NCBI RefSeq assembly: GCF_900112815.1
Contig: NZ_FOND01000001.1
Span: 404,816 to 468,815 of the forward strand
Source: Blastococcus tunisiensis
GTDB taxonomy: Bacteria; Actinomycetota; Actinomycetes; Mycobacteriales; Geodermatophilaceae
Length of the DNA stretch: 64,000 bases
Reading direction: 5' to 3'
How positions within the stretch are numbered: the first letter of the stretch is position 1; each line of letters begins with the position of its first letter. Of this stretch, positions 46,456-58,437 are shown piece after piece. Both the position numbers and the translations under genes were made by a program. The notes under the pieces were generated by a model that saw nothing but the letters and a program-made list of their open reading frames with translations, had not been told where the DNA came from and did no database searches.

Positions 46456-48239
46456 TGGCCGTTCCCACTCGGCCCGGTTCCGTGGCCGGCAGGGACCCCG
46501 CGATCGCTCCGGCGGACGCGGGGGACCTGCCGGTCGCGGGCCCCGGGGGGCAGCGCAGCGGGCAGCGCAGGGCGAGTGTGCTGGCCTGGGCGGTCCTGCT
46601 CTTCGTGGTCGGTCTCATCGTGGGCCCGGTCGCCACCCTGTTCTACGGCGCCCTCCGCAGCGACGGGCCGGGGATGCCCGACGCCTCCTTCTCGCTGGAC
46701 GCCGTCCTGCGGGTGTACGCGAGCACCGAGTACCTGGGATCGCTGTTCGGCACGCTCGCCCTGGCGCTCTCCACCGCCGCGCTCGCGGTGACGTTCGGCG
46801 GGCTGGCGGCGTGGGTGCTCTCCCGCACCGATGTCCGGGCGCGCGGGTTGCTGGAGCTCGGGGTGATCGTCCCGCTGTTCCTGTCCCCGTTCGTCGGAGC
46901 GGTGGCCTGGAGCATGCTCGCCGCCCCCCGCTCGGGCATGATCAACGTGAACCTGCGGTGGCTGCTCGGGACGGATGCGACGTTCGTCGACATCACGACC
47001 TTCGTCGGCGTGATGTTCGTGATGCTCCTGTACTACATCCCCTACGCCTACCTGCTGATCTCCTCGGCGCTGAAGAACATGGACCCCTCGCTCGAGGAGG
47101 CGTCCTACATGAACGGCCGCGGGGTGATCGCCACGGCGCTGAAGGTCACGCTGCCGATCATGCGGCCCTCGCTCGCCGCGGCGTTCTTCTTCGTGGCGGT
47201 GCTGGCCACCGGGGTGTTCGCCATCCCGTCCGTGCTCGGCCTGGACGCCGGGTTCACGCCGCTGGCCGTGCAGGTCTACCGGGCGACGACGATCTTCCCG
47301 TCCGACCCGCCGCTCGGCGCGGCCATCGGCACGATGATCTTCTGGTTCACCCTCGCCGGCATCTACTTCTACCGCCGTGCCATCCGCCACGGAGGCCGGT
47401 TCGTCACGGTGGGGGCGCGCGGCACCCGGCCCCGCCTCATCCGGCTCGGGTGGAAGAAGATCCCGGTCACCGCCGGCTTCGCCGTCTACGTCCTGCTGGC
47501 CACGGTCCTGCCGTACACCGCGCTGGTGCTCATGAGCCTGACGCCGTTCGCGATCACCGACTTCCGGGACCTCTCGCTGAGCTTCGACAACTTCGTCGAG
47601 GTCGCCACCACCCCCGACGTCCTCAACGCGTTCACGAACTCGCTCTGGCTCGCCTTCCTGGTGCCGACGCTGACGGTGGTGCTCGGCGTGGCGGTCGCCT
47701 ACGTGGTCGTCCGGGAGCGCGGCCGGCTCAGCGGGCTGGTGGACTACATCTCCACGGTCCCCATCGCGGTGCCCGGCATCGTGTTCGCCACCGGCATCGT
47801 CTGGCTGTACCTGCGCAGCCCGCTGTACGGCACGCTCACCCTGATCGTGGTCGCCCTGGTGGGCGTCTACATCCCGCACGCCGCGAGGTTCGCCAGCGCG
47901 GGGCTCATCCAGATCGACAAGTCGCTGGAGGAAGCGGGGCGGATGTCGGGGGCCGGCAAGCTCCGCGTCATCCGCACGATCACGTTCCCGCTCCTGCGCC
48001 CGTCGCTGATGTCGGCGTGGATCCTGCTGTACGTCTTCGCCATGCGGGAGGTGGACGAGGCCGTCATCATCGCCGGGCCCAACTCCCGTCCCCTGGCGGT
48101 CCTGGCCTTCAGCTTCATCGAAGCCGGGGCCATCCGGAACTCCGCCGTCATCGGACTCCTGCTGACCCTGGTCATGCTGACCGGCGTCCTCATCGCCCGG
48201 ATGGTCTTCCGGGTGCGGCTCGATTCGTCGAGCCTGTGA
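46455..48239 (+). CDS. ABC transporter permease, fused two-domain
   Basis: 594 residues with 12 predicted helices in two homologous halves, each with an EAA-type loop (DPSLEEASYMNGRGVIATALKVTLP and DKSLEEAGRMSGAGKLRVIRTITFP) that contacts the ATPase. The layout is like AfuB/FbpB permeases for iron or phosphonate. ATG at 46455 overlaps the upstream TGA (TGATG). It forms an importer with the flanking binding protein and ATPase. Confidence 0.93.
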   Translation: MAVPTRPGSVAGRDPAIAPADAGDLPVAGPGGQRSGQRRASVLAWAVLLFVVGLIVGPVATLFYGALRSDGPGMPDASFSLDAVLRVYASTEYLGSLFGTLALALSTAALAVTFGGLAAWVLSRTDVRARGLLELGVIVPLFLSPFVGAVAWSMLAAPRSGMINVNLRWLLGTDATFVDITTFVGVMFVMLLYYIPYAYLLISSALKNMDPSLEEASYMNGRGVIATALKVTLPIMRPSLAAAFFFVAVLATGVFAIPSVLGLDAGFTPLAVQVYRATTIFPSDPPLGAAIGTMIFWFTLAGIYFYRRAIRHGGRFVTVGARGTRPRLIRLGWKKIPVTAGFAVYVLLATVLPYTALVLMSLTPFAITDFRDLSLSFDNFVEVATTPDVLNAFTNSLWLAFLVPTLTVVLGVAVAYVVVRERGRLSGLVDYISTVPIAVPGIVFATGIVWLYLRSPLYGTLTLIVVALVGVYIPHAARFASAGLIQIDKSLEEAGRMSGAGKLRVIRTITFPLLRPSLMSAWILLYVFAMREVDEAVIIAGPNSRPLAVLAFSFIEAGAIRNSAVIGLLLTLVMLTGVLIARMVFRVRLDSSSL

Positions 48240-48253
48240 ACCGAGAGGTGATC

Positions 48254-49387
48254 GTGCCCGAGACCATCAACCAGACGTCCGCACCGGCCCGCGCCCGGGA
48301 GGAACGCCCCGTCACCGGCGCCTCCGTCGTGGTCGAGGACCTGCGCATCAAGTACGGGGAGACCGAGGCGGTCAAGGGCATCAGCTTCTCGATCGCGCCC
48401 GGTGAGTTCGTCACCCTGCTCGGGCCCAGCGGCTGCGGCAAGAGCACCACGCTGCGCTGCATCGCCGGGCTGGAGCCGCCCTCCGCCGGTCGGATCACGA
48501 TCGACGGCCAGGTCGTGGCCACCGCGCAGAACCAGGTGCCCCCGGAACGGCGGGGCGTCAACATGGTGTTCCAGTCCTACGCGGTGTGGCCGCACATGAC
48601 GGTGACCGGCAACGTCGGCTACGGCCTCGCGAAGATGCCCAGGATCGAGGCGCAGGCCCGCGTGGCGGAGGTCCTCGACCTCGTCGGCCTGAGCCCCTAC
48701 GCGAGCCGGTACGGAACGGAGCTCAGCGGTGGCCAGCAGCAGCGGGTCGCGCTCGCCCGCGCCATCGTCACCCGTCCCAAGGTCATCCTCTTCGACGAGC
48801 CGCTGAGCAACCTCGACGCCGGCCTCCGGGAGCAGATGCGCTTCGAGCTGCTCGAGCTGCAGCGCACGGTCGGGGTCACGAGCATCTACGTGACCCACGA
48901 CCAGACCGAGGCGATGTCGATGTCCGACCGCGTGGTGCTCCTGCGCGACGGTCTGATCGAGCAGGAGGCCGCGCCGCGCGAGATCTACCGCCGTCCCCGG
49001 TCGCGGTTCGTGGCCGAGTTCGTGGGCCGGGCGAACATGATCGGCGGCACGGTGGCCGAGGGCGGGCGCACGCTCACCACCGAGCTGCCCGGCGTGACGG
49101 TCACCGGTGCGGAGGGCGCCGACGAGCCGGTGGGCGCACGCAGCGTCGCGGTCTTCCGGTCGGAGGACGTGCTGCTCGGCGACGCGGCCGGCGGCTGCGA
49201 GAACCGCTGGCCGGCGACGGTGGAGCGGGTCACGTTCCTCGGCCGGTTCCTCGACGTCACGCTGGACGTGGGCGGCACCGTGGTGCGGGCGGAGCTGCGG
49301 GCCGACGCAGCCGTGGCGGAGGGCGAGCGCACGACCCTGGGCGTGCGCGCGGCGGACGTGCACTTCGTCCCGGCGGCGGAGCTGTAG
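48254..49387 (+). CDS. ABC transporter ATP-binding protein
   Basis: 377 residues, PotA/FbpC class. Walker A LGPSGCGKSTTLR, Q-loop FQSYAVWPHM, signature LSGGQQQRVALARAI, Walker B VILFDEPLSNLD, H-loop VTHDQTEAM, and a C-terminal TOBE regulatory domain (VGRANMIGG ... FLGRFLDVTLDVGG). GTG at 48254 has GAGAGG 5 nt upstream; GTG at 48236, overlapping the permease stop, is the alternative. Confidence 0.94.
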   Translation: MPETINQTSAPARAREERPVTGASVVVEDLRIKYGETEAVKGISFSIAPGEFVTLLGPSGCGKSTTLRCIAGLEPPSAGRITIDGQVVATAQNQVPPERRGVNMVFQSYAVWPHMTVTGNVGYGLAKMPRIEAQARVAEVLDLVGLSPYASRYGTELSGGQQQRVALARAIVTRPKVILFDEPLSNLDAGLREQMRFELLELQRTVGVTSIYVTHDQTEAMSMSDRVVLLRDGLIEQEAAPREIYRRPRSRFVAEFVGRANMIGGTVAEGGRTLTTELPGVTVTGAEGADEPVGARSVAVFRSEDVLLGDAAGGCENRWPATVERVTFLGRFLDVTLDVGGTVVRAELRADAAVAEGERTTLGVRAADVHFVPAAEL

Positions 49388-49391
49388 GCAC

Positions 49392-50567
49392 GTGCGGATC
49401 ACCGATGCCGAGATCCTGACCTGCGCCGCCGGCACCCGCTACTGGTCGTACCTGAAGATCAGCACCGACGACGGCGTGACCGGGTGGGCGGAGTTCACCG
49501 ACGGCATGCTCTCCGCGCACGGGATGGCCGGCGTGGTGCGCCGGCTGGCCTCCTTCGTGCTGGGCGAGGACCCCACGTGCTGGCGCCGGATCGAGCAGCT
49601 GCTCCGCTCCCGCACCCGGGAGGCGGAGGACGGGCTCAACCGGCGGGCCGTCGGCACGGTCGTCAACGCGTGCCTGGACGTCGCTGCCCGGGCCCGCGGC
49701 CTCAGCGTGGCGGAGCTGCTCGGGGGACCGCTGCGGCGGGAGTTCCGGCTGTACTGGTCGCACTGCGGCCTCGGCCGGATCCGCCTCGCCCAGGCGGGGC
49801 TGGCCGAGCCGCTGCGCTCCCTGGACGACGTCCGACAGCTGGGTGCCGACGTCGCCTCCGCCGGCTTCTCCGCCCTCAAGACCAACCTGATGACGGTCGG
49901 GCCGGACGGCGCCCGGCTGCAGCTGTCCTCGTGGGGCGGACCGGGCTGGCCGGAGCTGGAGCCCGATCCCCGCGTCGTCGGCGGGGTCTGCGACGTCCTC
50001 GACGCCCTCGGGGACGGGGCCGGTCCCGGGGTGGAGCTGTTCATCGACGTGAACCACAACGTCAAGGGCGAGGGCATCGCGCGACTCGCGGACCGGTTCG
50101 GTGAGCACGGCCTGGACTGGTTCGAGATCGACTCCGACGAGATCGCGCCGCTGGCGCACGCCCGCAGCCGGCGCGGCCCGCGCATCGCGTCGGGGGAGAC
50201 CTACACCGGGCTGCGTTCCTTCCGGCGGCTGTTCGAGGCCGGCGCCGTGGACGTGCCCATCGTCGACGTGGCGTGGAACGGCCTCCCGGAGGCGCTGCGC
50301 GTCGCGGACCTCGCGCACAACTTCGACCTCAACGTGGTGCCGCACAACTACGGCAGCCATCTGCTCACCTACATGAGCGCCCAGTTCGCCGCGCTGGTGC
50401 CCAACTTCGCGATCTTCGAGATCGACGTCGAAGGGGTCCCCTGGCGCGACGAGGTCGTGCCGCCGCCCGACGTCGTCGACGGCCGGCTGCAGCTGCCGAG
50501 CGGCCCGGGATGGGGCGCCGAGGTGGACGAGGAAGCCCTGCGCCGGCACCCCGTCGAGGAGGGCTGA
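49392..50567 (+). CDS. Enolase-superfamily enzyme 1 (mandelate racemase-like)
   Basis: 391 residues. N-terminal capping domain (VTGWAEFTDGMLSAHGMAGVV ... EAEDGLNRRAVGTVVNACLDVAAR) and a TIM barrel. Candidate residues: Lys in FSALKTNLM (K-x-N rather than K-x-K), metal ligands in LFIDVNHNVKG (Asp), DWFEIDSDE (Glu) and ASGETYTG (Glu), and NVVPHNYGS at the end of a late barrel strand for a His base. It probably removes the alpha-proton of a carboxylate, as dehydratase or racemase; substrate unknown. GTG at 49392, 4 nt after the ATPase stop. Confidence 0.85.
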   Translation: MRITDAEILTCAAGTRYWSYLKISTDDGVTGWAEFTDGMLSAHGMAGVVRRLASFVLGEDPTCWRRIEQLLRSRTREAEDGLNRRAVGTVVNACLDVAARARGLSVAELLGGPLRREFRLYWSHCGLGRIRLAQAGLAEPLRSLDDVRQLGADVASAGFSALKTNLMTVGPDGARLQLSSWGGPGWPELEPDPRVVGGVCDVLDALGDGAGPGVELFIDVNHNVKGEGIARLADRFGEHGLDWFEIDSDEIAPLAHARSRRGPRIASGETYTGLRSFRRLFEAGAVDVPIVDVAWNGLPEALRVADLAHNFDLNVVPHNYGSHLLTYMSAQFAALVPNFAIFEIDVEGVPWRDEVVPPPDVVDGRLQLPSGPGWGAEVDEEALRRHPVEEG

Positions 50568-50568
50568 C

Positions 50569-51729
50569 ATGGCGACCGAGGTGGTGGCGCTCGAGGCGTT
50601 CCCCGTCACCGCCGAGTTCGACACGCCACCGGACCCGCTCAGCCTCGGCACGGCGGGCCGCCGGGACATCGTGCTGGTGAAGGTCACTTGCGCCGACGGG
50701 ACGGTCGGCTGGGGCGAGGCGTTCCACGGCCACGCCGGTTCGGCCGTCGCGGAGATCGTGCGCACGACCATGCAGGACGTCGTGGTCGGGCGCGACGTCG
50801 GCGACAGCGCCGGGGTGAACGCGGAGACGGACGAGCGGTTCCTGTCCGGTGCCGGGATGGCCGGCGGGTTCTCGCTCGCGCTCAGCGGCATCGACCTGGC
50901 CCTGTGGGACGCCTACGGCAAGCACCTCGGCCAGCCGGTGCACCGCCTGCTCGGCGGCGCGACCACCCGGTTCCAGACCTACGCGGGGGGCTTCACCCTC
51001 GGGTTCACCAGCCCTGAGCGGCTGGTGGCCGCGATCGGCGCCCTCGTCGATCGCGGCTTCTCCGCCGGGAAGGTGCGGGTCGGGGAGCGGCTGGACCACG
51101 ACCTGGCGAGACTGCGCGCGGTGCGGGAGGCCTTTCCCGACTTCCGGATCATGACCGACGCCAACACCGGCCCGAACTACGACGTCGCGGCGCTCGCCGG
51201 AGCGGCTGCCGGTCTCGGGCTCGACTGGCTCGAGGAGCCCTACCCCCGGAGCCGCATCGCGGACTTCGTCCGGCTGCGCGCGCGTGGCTCGGTGCCCGTC
51301 GCCGCGGGGGAGAACCTCGCCGGGGCGGCGGCCTTCGCCGAGTGGGTCCACCGCGGAGCGCTGGACGTCGTGCAGCCCGACGTGAGCCGGGCGGGAGGGC
51401 TCACCGAGTCGTTGCGCATCGGGGCGCTGGCCCTGGCCGCCGGACTCCGCCTCGCGCCGCACATCTCGCACGGCGTCATCAACCACGCCGCGACGCTGCA
51501 CCTGCTGTCGGCGCTGGGCCGGGACACCGTCTTCGAGGCCGACCCCACCCCGGTCAACCCGCTCCGGGACGGTCTGCTGAGCGGGGGCGTCCGGCTCGAC
51601 GGTGGGACCGCCGTGCTGGTCGACGCGCCGGGGTTCGGCGTGCAGGTGGACGAGGAACGCCTCGGGGCGTTCGCCGGCCGGACCGGGTCGCCCTGGCCGC
51701 GGCCGACGAGGTACGGGAGGACCGCATGA
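50569..51729 (+). CDS. Enolase-superfamily enzyme 2 (mandelate racemase/muconate cycloisomerase-like)
   Basis: 386 residues. The capping domain has VGWGEAFHGHAGSAVAEIV and GGFSLALSGIDLALWD. Barrel residues: GKVRVGERL (K-x-R), MTDANTG (Asp), DWLEEPYP (Glu), VAAGENLAG (Glu), VVQPDVSRAGGLTE (Asp), LAPHISHG (His base). This is the mandelate racemase subgroup layout. It starts 1 nt after the previous stop and overlaps the next gene by ATGA. Likely acid-sugar dehydratase; not assigned further. Confidence 0.88.
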   Translation: MATEVVALEAFPVTAEFDTPPDPLSLGTAGRRDIVLVKVTCADGTVGWGEAFHGHAGSAVAEIVRTTMQDVVVGRDVGDSAGVNAETDERFLSGAGMAGGFSLALSGIDLALWDAYGKHLGQPVHRLLGGATTRFQTYAGGFTLGFTSPERLVAAIGALVDRGFSAGKVRVGERLDHDLARLRAVREAFPDFRIMTDANTGPNYDVAALAGAAAGLGLDWLEEPYPRSRIADFVRLRARGSVPVAAGENLAGAAAFAEWVHRGALDVVQPDVSRAGGLTESLRIGALALAAGLRLAPHISHGVINHAATLHLLSALGRDTVFEADPTPVNPLRDGLLSGGVRLDGGTAVLVDAPGFGVQVDEERLGAFAGRTGSPWPRPTRYGRTA

Positions 51730-52889
51730 GCGCGATCAGGCGCGTGAGGCTGCAGACGCTGCGCTGGACCCGCCGGGGGCGGGCGTTCGACCGGTTCCTG
51801 CCGGTCGCGTCGGACTCCGACAGCGAGAGCCCGGGCGCCGGGTGGGTCCTCACCATCGAGTCCGACGCCGGGACGGGCCGGCACGTCTGGAGCACCGGGA
51901 TCAACGGCTTCGCGGCCGCCGCCGTCCCGCAGGTCGCGCACTGGCTGCTCGGGCAGGACCCGTTCCAGCGCGAGCGGATCTGGAGCGACCTCAGCCACTT
52001 CTGGCGCAAGCACGACCGCACCGGCATCGGCTGCATCGACATCGCGCTGTGGGACCTGGCCGGCCGGGCGTACGGGGTCGGCGTCTCCCAGCTGCTCGGC
52101 GGGTACCGCACGGCCCTGCCGGCCTACGTGTCCACGCTGCACGGGGCCGCGACCGGGTCGCTGTCCAGGCCGGAGGACTACGCGGACTTCGCCGTCCAGT
52201 GCGCAGAGCTCGGGTACACCGCCTTCAAGATCCACGGCTGGAACGGTGAGGACATCCCGCGGGAGGTCGCCAACGTCCTCGGGGTGCGCGCCGCGGTCGG
52301 CGAGCGGATGGCGCTGATGCTCGACCCGTCGTGCGGCTACTCGACGTTCGCCGACGCGCTGCGCGTCGGCCGGGCCTGCGACGAGGCCGGCTTCTTCTGG
52401 TACGAGGACCCGTACCGGGAGGGCGGGATCTCCGTCCATGCCCACCGTCGCCTCGGGGAGCTGCTGACGACGCCGCTGATGCTGGGCGAGCACGTCCGCG
52501 GGTTCGCCGCCCACGTGGACCAGATCGCCGGCCGAGGGACCGACTTCGTGCGGGCCGACGCCGACCTGGACGGCGGGATCACCGGCGTCATGAAAATCGC
52601 CCACGCCGCCGAGGGGTTCGGGCTGGACGTGGAGCTGCACGGCCCGGGCCCGGCGCACCGGGCGTGCATGTCGGCGATCCGCAACACCAACTTCTACGAG
52701 CTGGCGCTGTCCGCGCCGAGCCTGCTGCGGGCGTCGGACGACTTCCCGGTCTACCTCGACTACAGCGACGACGTGCTGGCCGCGGGACCCGGTGGCACGT
52801 TCCCGGTGCCGGGAGGTGCCGGGCTCGGCGTCGAGCTCGACGACGACTGGATCGACGCGCACGTCGTCGACGAGTTCGTCGCGGGCTGA
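51726..52889 (+). CDS. Enolase-superfamily enzyme 3 (acid-sugar dehydratase-like)
   Basis: 387 residues. Barrel residues: TAFKIHGWNG (K-x-H), LMLDPSCGYS (Asp), FFWYEDPYREGG (Glu), MLGEHVRGF (Glu), VRADADLDGGITG (Asp) and DVELHGPGPAHRACM (His). The capping domain contains RKHDRTGIGCIDIALWDLAG. It differs clearly from enzymes 1 and 2, so the three are not recent duplicates. ATG at 51726 overlaps the stop of enzyme 2. End of the island; the next gene is convergent. Confidence 0.88.
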   Translation: MSAIRRVRLQTLRWTRRGRAFDRFLPVASDSDSESPGAGWVLTIESDAGTGRHVWSTGINGFAAAAVPQVAHWLLGQDPFQRERIWSDLSHFWRKHDRTGIGCIDIALWDLAGRAYGVGVSQLLGGYRTALPAYVSTLHGAATGSLSRPEDYADFAVQCAELGYTAFKIHGWNGEDIPREVANVLGVRAAVGERMALMLDPSCGYSTFADALRVGRACDEAGFFWYEDPYREGGISVHAHRRLGELLTTPLMLGEHVRGFAAHVDQIAGRGTDFVRADADLDGGITGVMKIAHAAEGFGLDVELHGPGPAHRACMSAIRNTNFYELALSAPSLLRASDDFPVYLDYSDDVLAAGPGGTFPVPGGAGLGVELDDDWIDAHVVDEFVAG

Positions 52890-52941
52890 CGGCCGGGGGC
52901 GGAGGCCCGGGCGGCGGCACGGCCGGTGCGGGAGATCTGCC

Positions 52942-53334
52942 TCAACCGTTGCCGAGGACGCGGTCGACCGCGATCTCCAGGACCACGCGGGCCGGGTTCT
53001 CGCGCGGCTGCCGGTAGCGGACGGCGTACCGCGCCACCGCGTCGGCGACCGACGCGGCGTCGTCCTTCACCACCGCCGTCCCCTCCAGGGTGATCCAGCG
53101 CCGGCCGTCGACCTGGCACACGGCCACCCGCCGCTGCCCGGCGCGCACGTGCCGGGCCTTGGCCGACGTGCCGGAGGTGATGACCCTGGCGACGGCGGTC
53201 GCCGGGTCGAAGGTGACGCCGACCGGCACCACGTGGGGGCTGCCGTCGGCGCGCAGGGTGGTGAGGGTGGCCAGGTGCCGCTCGGTGAGCAGCTCGCGCA
53301 GGCCGGGGCCGAGGTCATGGGGATCGTGGGACAC
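52942..53334 (-). CDS. PPOX-class, probably F420-dependent, oxidoreductase
   Basis: 130 residues, split-barrel flavin/deazaflavin-binding fold: [65 protein letters not shown]. This is the F420-binding Rv1155-like group. F420 is made by fbiA-fbiB in this window. GTG at 53334 follows TAGCCT by 6 nt on the minus strand, back-to-back with the secA promoter. Substrate unknown. Confidence 0.85.
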   Translation of the reverse strand: MSHDPHDLGPGLRELLTERHLATLTTLRADGSPHVVPVGVTFDPATAVARVITSGTSAKARHVRAGQRRVAVCQVDGRRWITLEGTAVVKDDAASVADAVARYAVRYRQPRENPARVVLEIAVDRVLGNG

Positions 53335-53340
53335 GCGGGA

Positions 53341-53346
53341 AGGCTA
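53341..53346 (-). promoter_or_regulatory. Leaderless -10 box TAGCCT
   Basis: Minus-strand TAGCCT-N6-GTG (53334). Confidence 0.5.
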
Positions 53347-53405
53347 GTGACGGGCGCGGGACCGGCCGCTGCGCCGTACTGGCTGATCCCGGCGCGCAGG
53401 CCGCC

Positions 53406-53411
53406 TACGCT
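53406..53411 (+). promoter_or_regulatory. Leaderless -10 box TACGCT for secA
   Basis: TACGCT-N6-GTG (53418). A second GTG follows directly at 53421; the spacing favours the first. Confidence 0.5.
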
Positions 53412-53417
53412 GGGGTC

Positions 53418-56480
<3,063 letters not shown>

Positions 56481-57134
56481 CTGGCCAGATACAGGTAACA
56501 CCGCATCTGACCTGCGCGAATACCGTTGACCAGCGATGGTCGGAACTGCGAGCCAACGGCTGTCCTGCGGACTATTTGCGGACTGCCTGTAGACGAGTCT
56601 GGGGCCCGATGTCACCCCAGGCAGTCGTGGGCAGGCTGGCGCCAGCCTGGGCGGACGGGCGCCGGCGGCGGCTCGAGCGCGGGCGTCGTTCTCGATCCGG
56701 GCCGGGAGGGCGCTGGCCGACTTGCAGCGGCTGCTGAGGTGTGGATCGGTCGCGCGAGCCGCGGTCCTCGAACCGTAGACCAGCGCGATCCGCGCATGCT
56801 GATGAACAGCAGCTCGCACAGCTCGGTCTTGAGGGCGCCGTCGCAATCTCGGAAGCCGGATCTCGTCATGCCACGGCGCATCGCCGCGCGCGGCCGCCGC
56901 AGCTCGCCGTCGGTGCGGGCCGCCGTCCACAGCCAGGCCAGCGGTCGCTGCTGAGGGCGGCGCCGCAGTCGAGGCAAACGATCCTCCAGAAGTACGGCCT
57001 GTGGAGGAGAGGTCGTCGTCCACAAATCGAGGCGAACGGCACCGAGCAGAAGCCCGAGCGCGACAGGCTCTGTGGATACCAGGGGCGGTCGGGCGCCGGC
57101 CGCCGGCGCCATGCACGGACGGAGATGCGCCGTG
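56481..57134. other. Non-coding or degraded stretch after secA
   Basis: 654 nt with no reading frame that looks like a protein on either strand; frames of 90-170 codons overlap in several frames and are Arg/Pro-rich. It contains a close direct repeat TGCGGACT (56566-56573 and 56577-56584). This is where core gene order ends and mobile-element genes begin, so an attachment site or decayed gene is possible. Confidence 0.5.
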
Positions 57135-57599
57135 ATGCTTCAGCCACCAACCGCCGGCTTCAGTGTCTTCGAGATCAAACAGGCGTTGATGCGGGGGGCG
57201 GGCGGTGATCACGGGACCGAGTCCGGCCTGGTCCTTCTGATGGTCGGGGACTGGTTGCCCCAGCTGCATCGGGCCAACCTGATCACCGTCGAGGCCTGCC
57301 TCGACGGCTCCTGCGGCGACGGGCCGATAGCAAAGCTGGACTGGGCCGTCGTCGCCGCGGCGCTGCACGAGGGGCGGCTGGCTGGCAGTTCCGGCGAGCT
57401 CACTGTGCTCCGCGTGGCCGCCAGCCTTGCCCACGGTCTTCTGGTGGATCTCGGGGAGCTGGCCGCGGGTCTGGATCGGCAGAGCATCGGCGCCGTGCAG
57501 GCCGCGATCGCCTTCGCTACGTATGACCCCGACGTCCGTCGCGGGATCATCAATGACGCTGCGGACACCGGAGCGGCACCACCGCAAGGACCGGCGTGA
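57135..57599 (+). CDS. Hypothetical protein of the mobile region
   Basis: 154 residues with balanced composition (MLQPPTAGFSVFEIKQALMRG, LVLLMVGDWLPQLHRANLI, LDWAVVAAALHEGRL, VAASLAHGLLVDLGELAAGLD). Mostly helical by look, no membrane segment or known motif. GGAG at 57120-57123 precedes GTG 57132/ATG 57135. Convergent with the three small minus-strand genes. Function unknown. Confidence 0.55.
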   Translation: MLQPPTAGFSVFEIKQALMRGAGGDHGTESGLVLLMVGDWLPQLHRANLITVEACLDGSCGDGPIAKLDWAVVAAALHEGRLAGSSGELTVLRVAASLAHGLLVDLGELAAGLDRQSIGAVQAAIAFATYDPDVRRGIINDAADTGAAPPQGPA

Positions 57600-57748
57600 C
57601 GTCCCTTCGACACACAAGCTGATCGGACCGGCGGTCCCGGCCGAGGCCGGCACTGGATCCCGATCAGGCGTCGCGCTGAGCCTCGAACGCCTGGAAGCGG
57701 GCTTCCGGTTCGGTTGCCAGCGAACCTCATCAGAGGGCGGTCGCGGGT

Positions 57749-58069
57749 TCAGTACAGGTAGCGGTCGATGCCGGAGCCGTGCGCCCAGATGTGGTTCATG
57801 CGGTCGGCGGTGCGGGCATGGGCGGCTTCCTCAGTGTCGCTGAGCACGCAGCCGGTGCCGGGCGGGGTGGCTCGCAGCCGGGCGGTGAGGAGTCGGGTGT
57901 CATCGGTGGGGACGAGGTCGAGCAGTCCGGCCAGCCGTGCGAGAAGCGAGACCAGTTCGGTGCGACCGCCCGGGCGACAGCCGCCGGCGAGCTGCTCGGC
58001 GAAGGTACTGACCAGGTCGGCGATGTCGGGGTTCAGCCGGGGGGGCCGAGGGCAGCGGCGGTTGCGCAC
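57749..58069 (-). CDS. Hypothetical protein
   Basis: About 106 residues; the convincing part is LNPDIADLVSTFAEQLAGG through HIWAHGSGIDRYLY. Helical, with RTADRMNHIWAHGS near the end. No standard start lies exactly at the boundary: GTG at 58069 overlaps the upstream gene by 37 nt, and a CTG overlapping its TGA (CTGA) is another option. Third gene of a tight minus-strand trio in the mobile region; unknown function. Confidence 0.5.
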   Translation of the reverse strand: MRNRRCPRPPRLNPDIADLVSTFAEQLAGGCRPGGRTELVSLLARLAGLLDLVPTDDTRLLTARLRATPPGTGCVLSDTEEAAHARTADRMNHIWAHGSGIDRYLY

Positions 58070-58437
58070 AGGAGCTCGATGTCGGCGGCGGGCAGGGTGA
58101 GCGCGGTCATCGGCGCGTGCTCGTAGCGGCCGCCCGGGGTGAGCAGCCGCCCGCGCCCGGGTCCCTGGGACTGGGTGGGCGCCAGGGCGGCGACCAGTCG
58201 CTGGACGGCGGCGAGAGCGACCCGGTCGGCCAGCGGCGCCTGCAATCGCAGCGGCTCGGTGTCGGTGCCGGGATCCTGCCGGTCGTCGTCCTCCCATGTG
58301 CTCAGGCACAGAAGGATCTCTTCGAGGGCGCGCAGCGGGGTCAGCGGCTCGCCGTCGAGGTCGACGACGAGCACGATCCGCTGCCCTGGCCGGGTTTCCT
58401 CGCTCGGTCCGGGGTGGCCGGTCGGCTGCTCAGTCAC
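58033..58437 (-). CDS. Hypothetical protein
   Basis: 134 residues: GQRIVLVVDLDGEPLTPLRALEEILLCLSTWEDDD, then LADRVALAAVQRLVAAL and GRGRLLTPGGRYEHAPMTALTLPAADIELLCATAAAL. GTG at 58437 overlaps the stop of the upstream gene by 8 nt, so the two are coupled. Not recognised; sits with excisionase and ArdC genes typical of integrated elements. Confidence 0.55.
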   Translation of the reverse strand: MTEQPTGHPGPSEETRPGQRIVLVVDLDGEPLTPLRALEEILLCLSTWEDDDRQDPGTDTEPLRLQAPLADRVALAAVQRLVAALAPTQSQGPGRGRLLTPGGRYEHAPMTALTLPAADIELLCATAAALGPPG

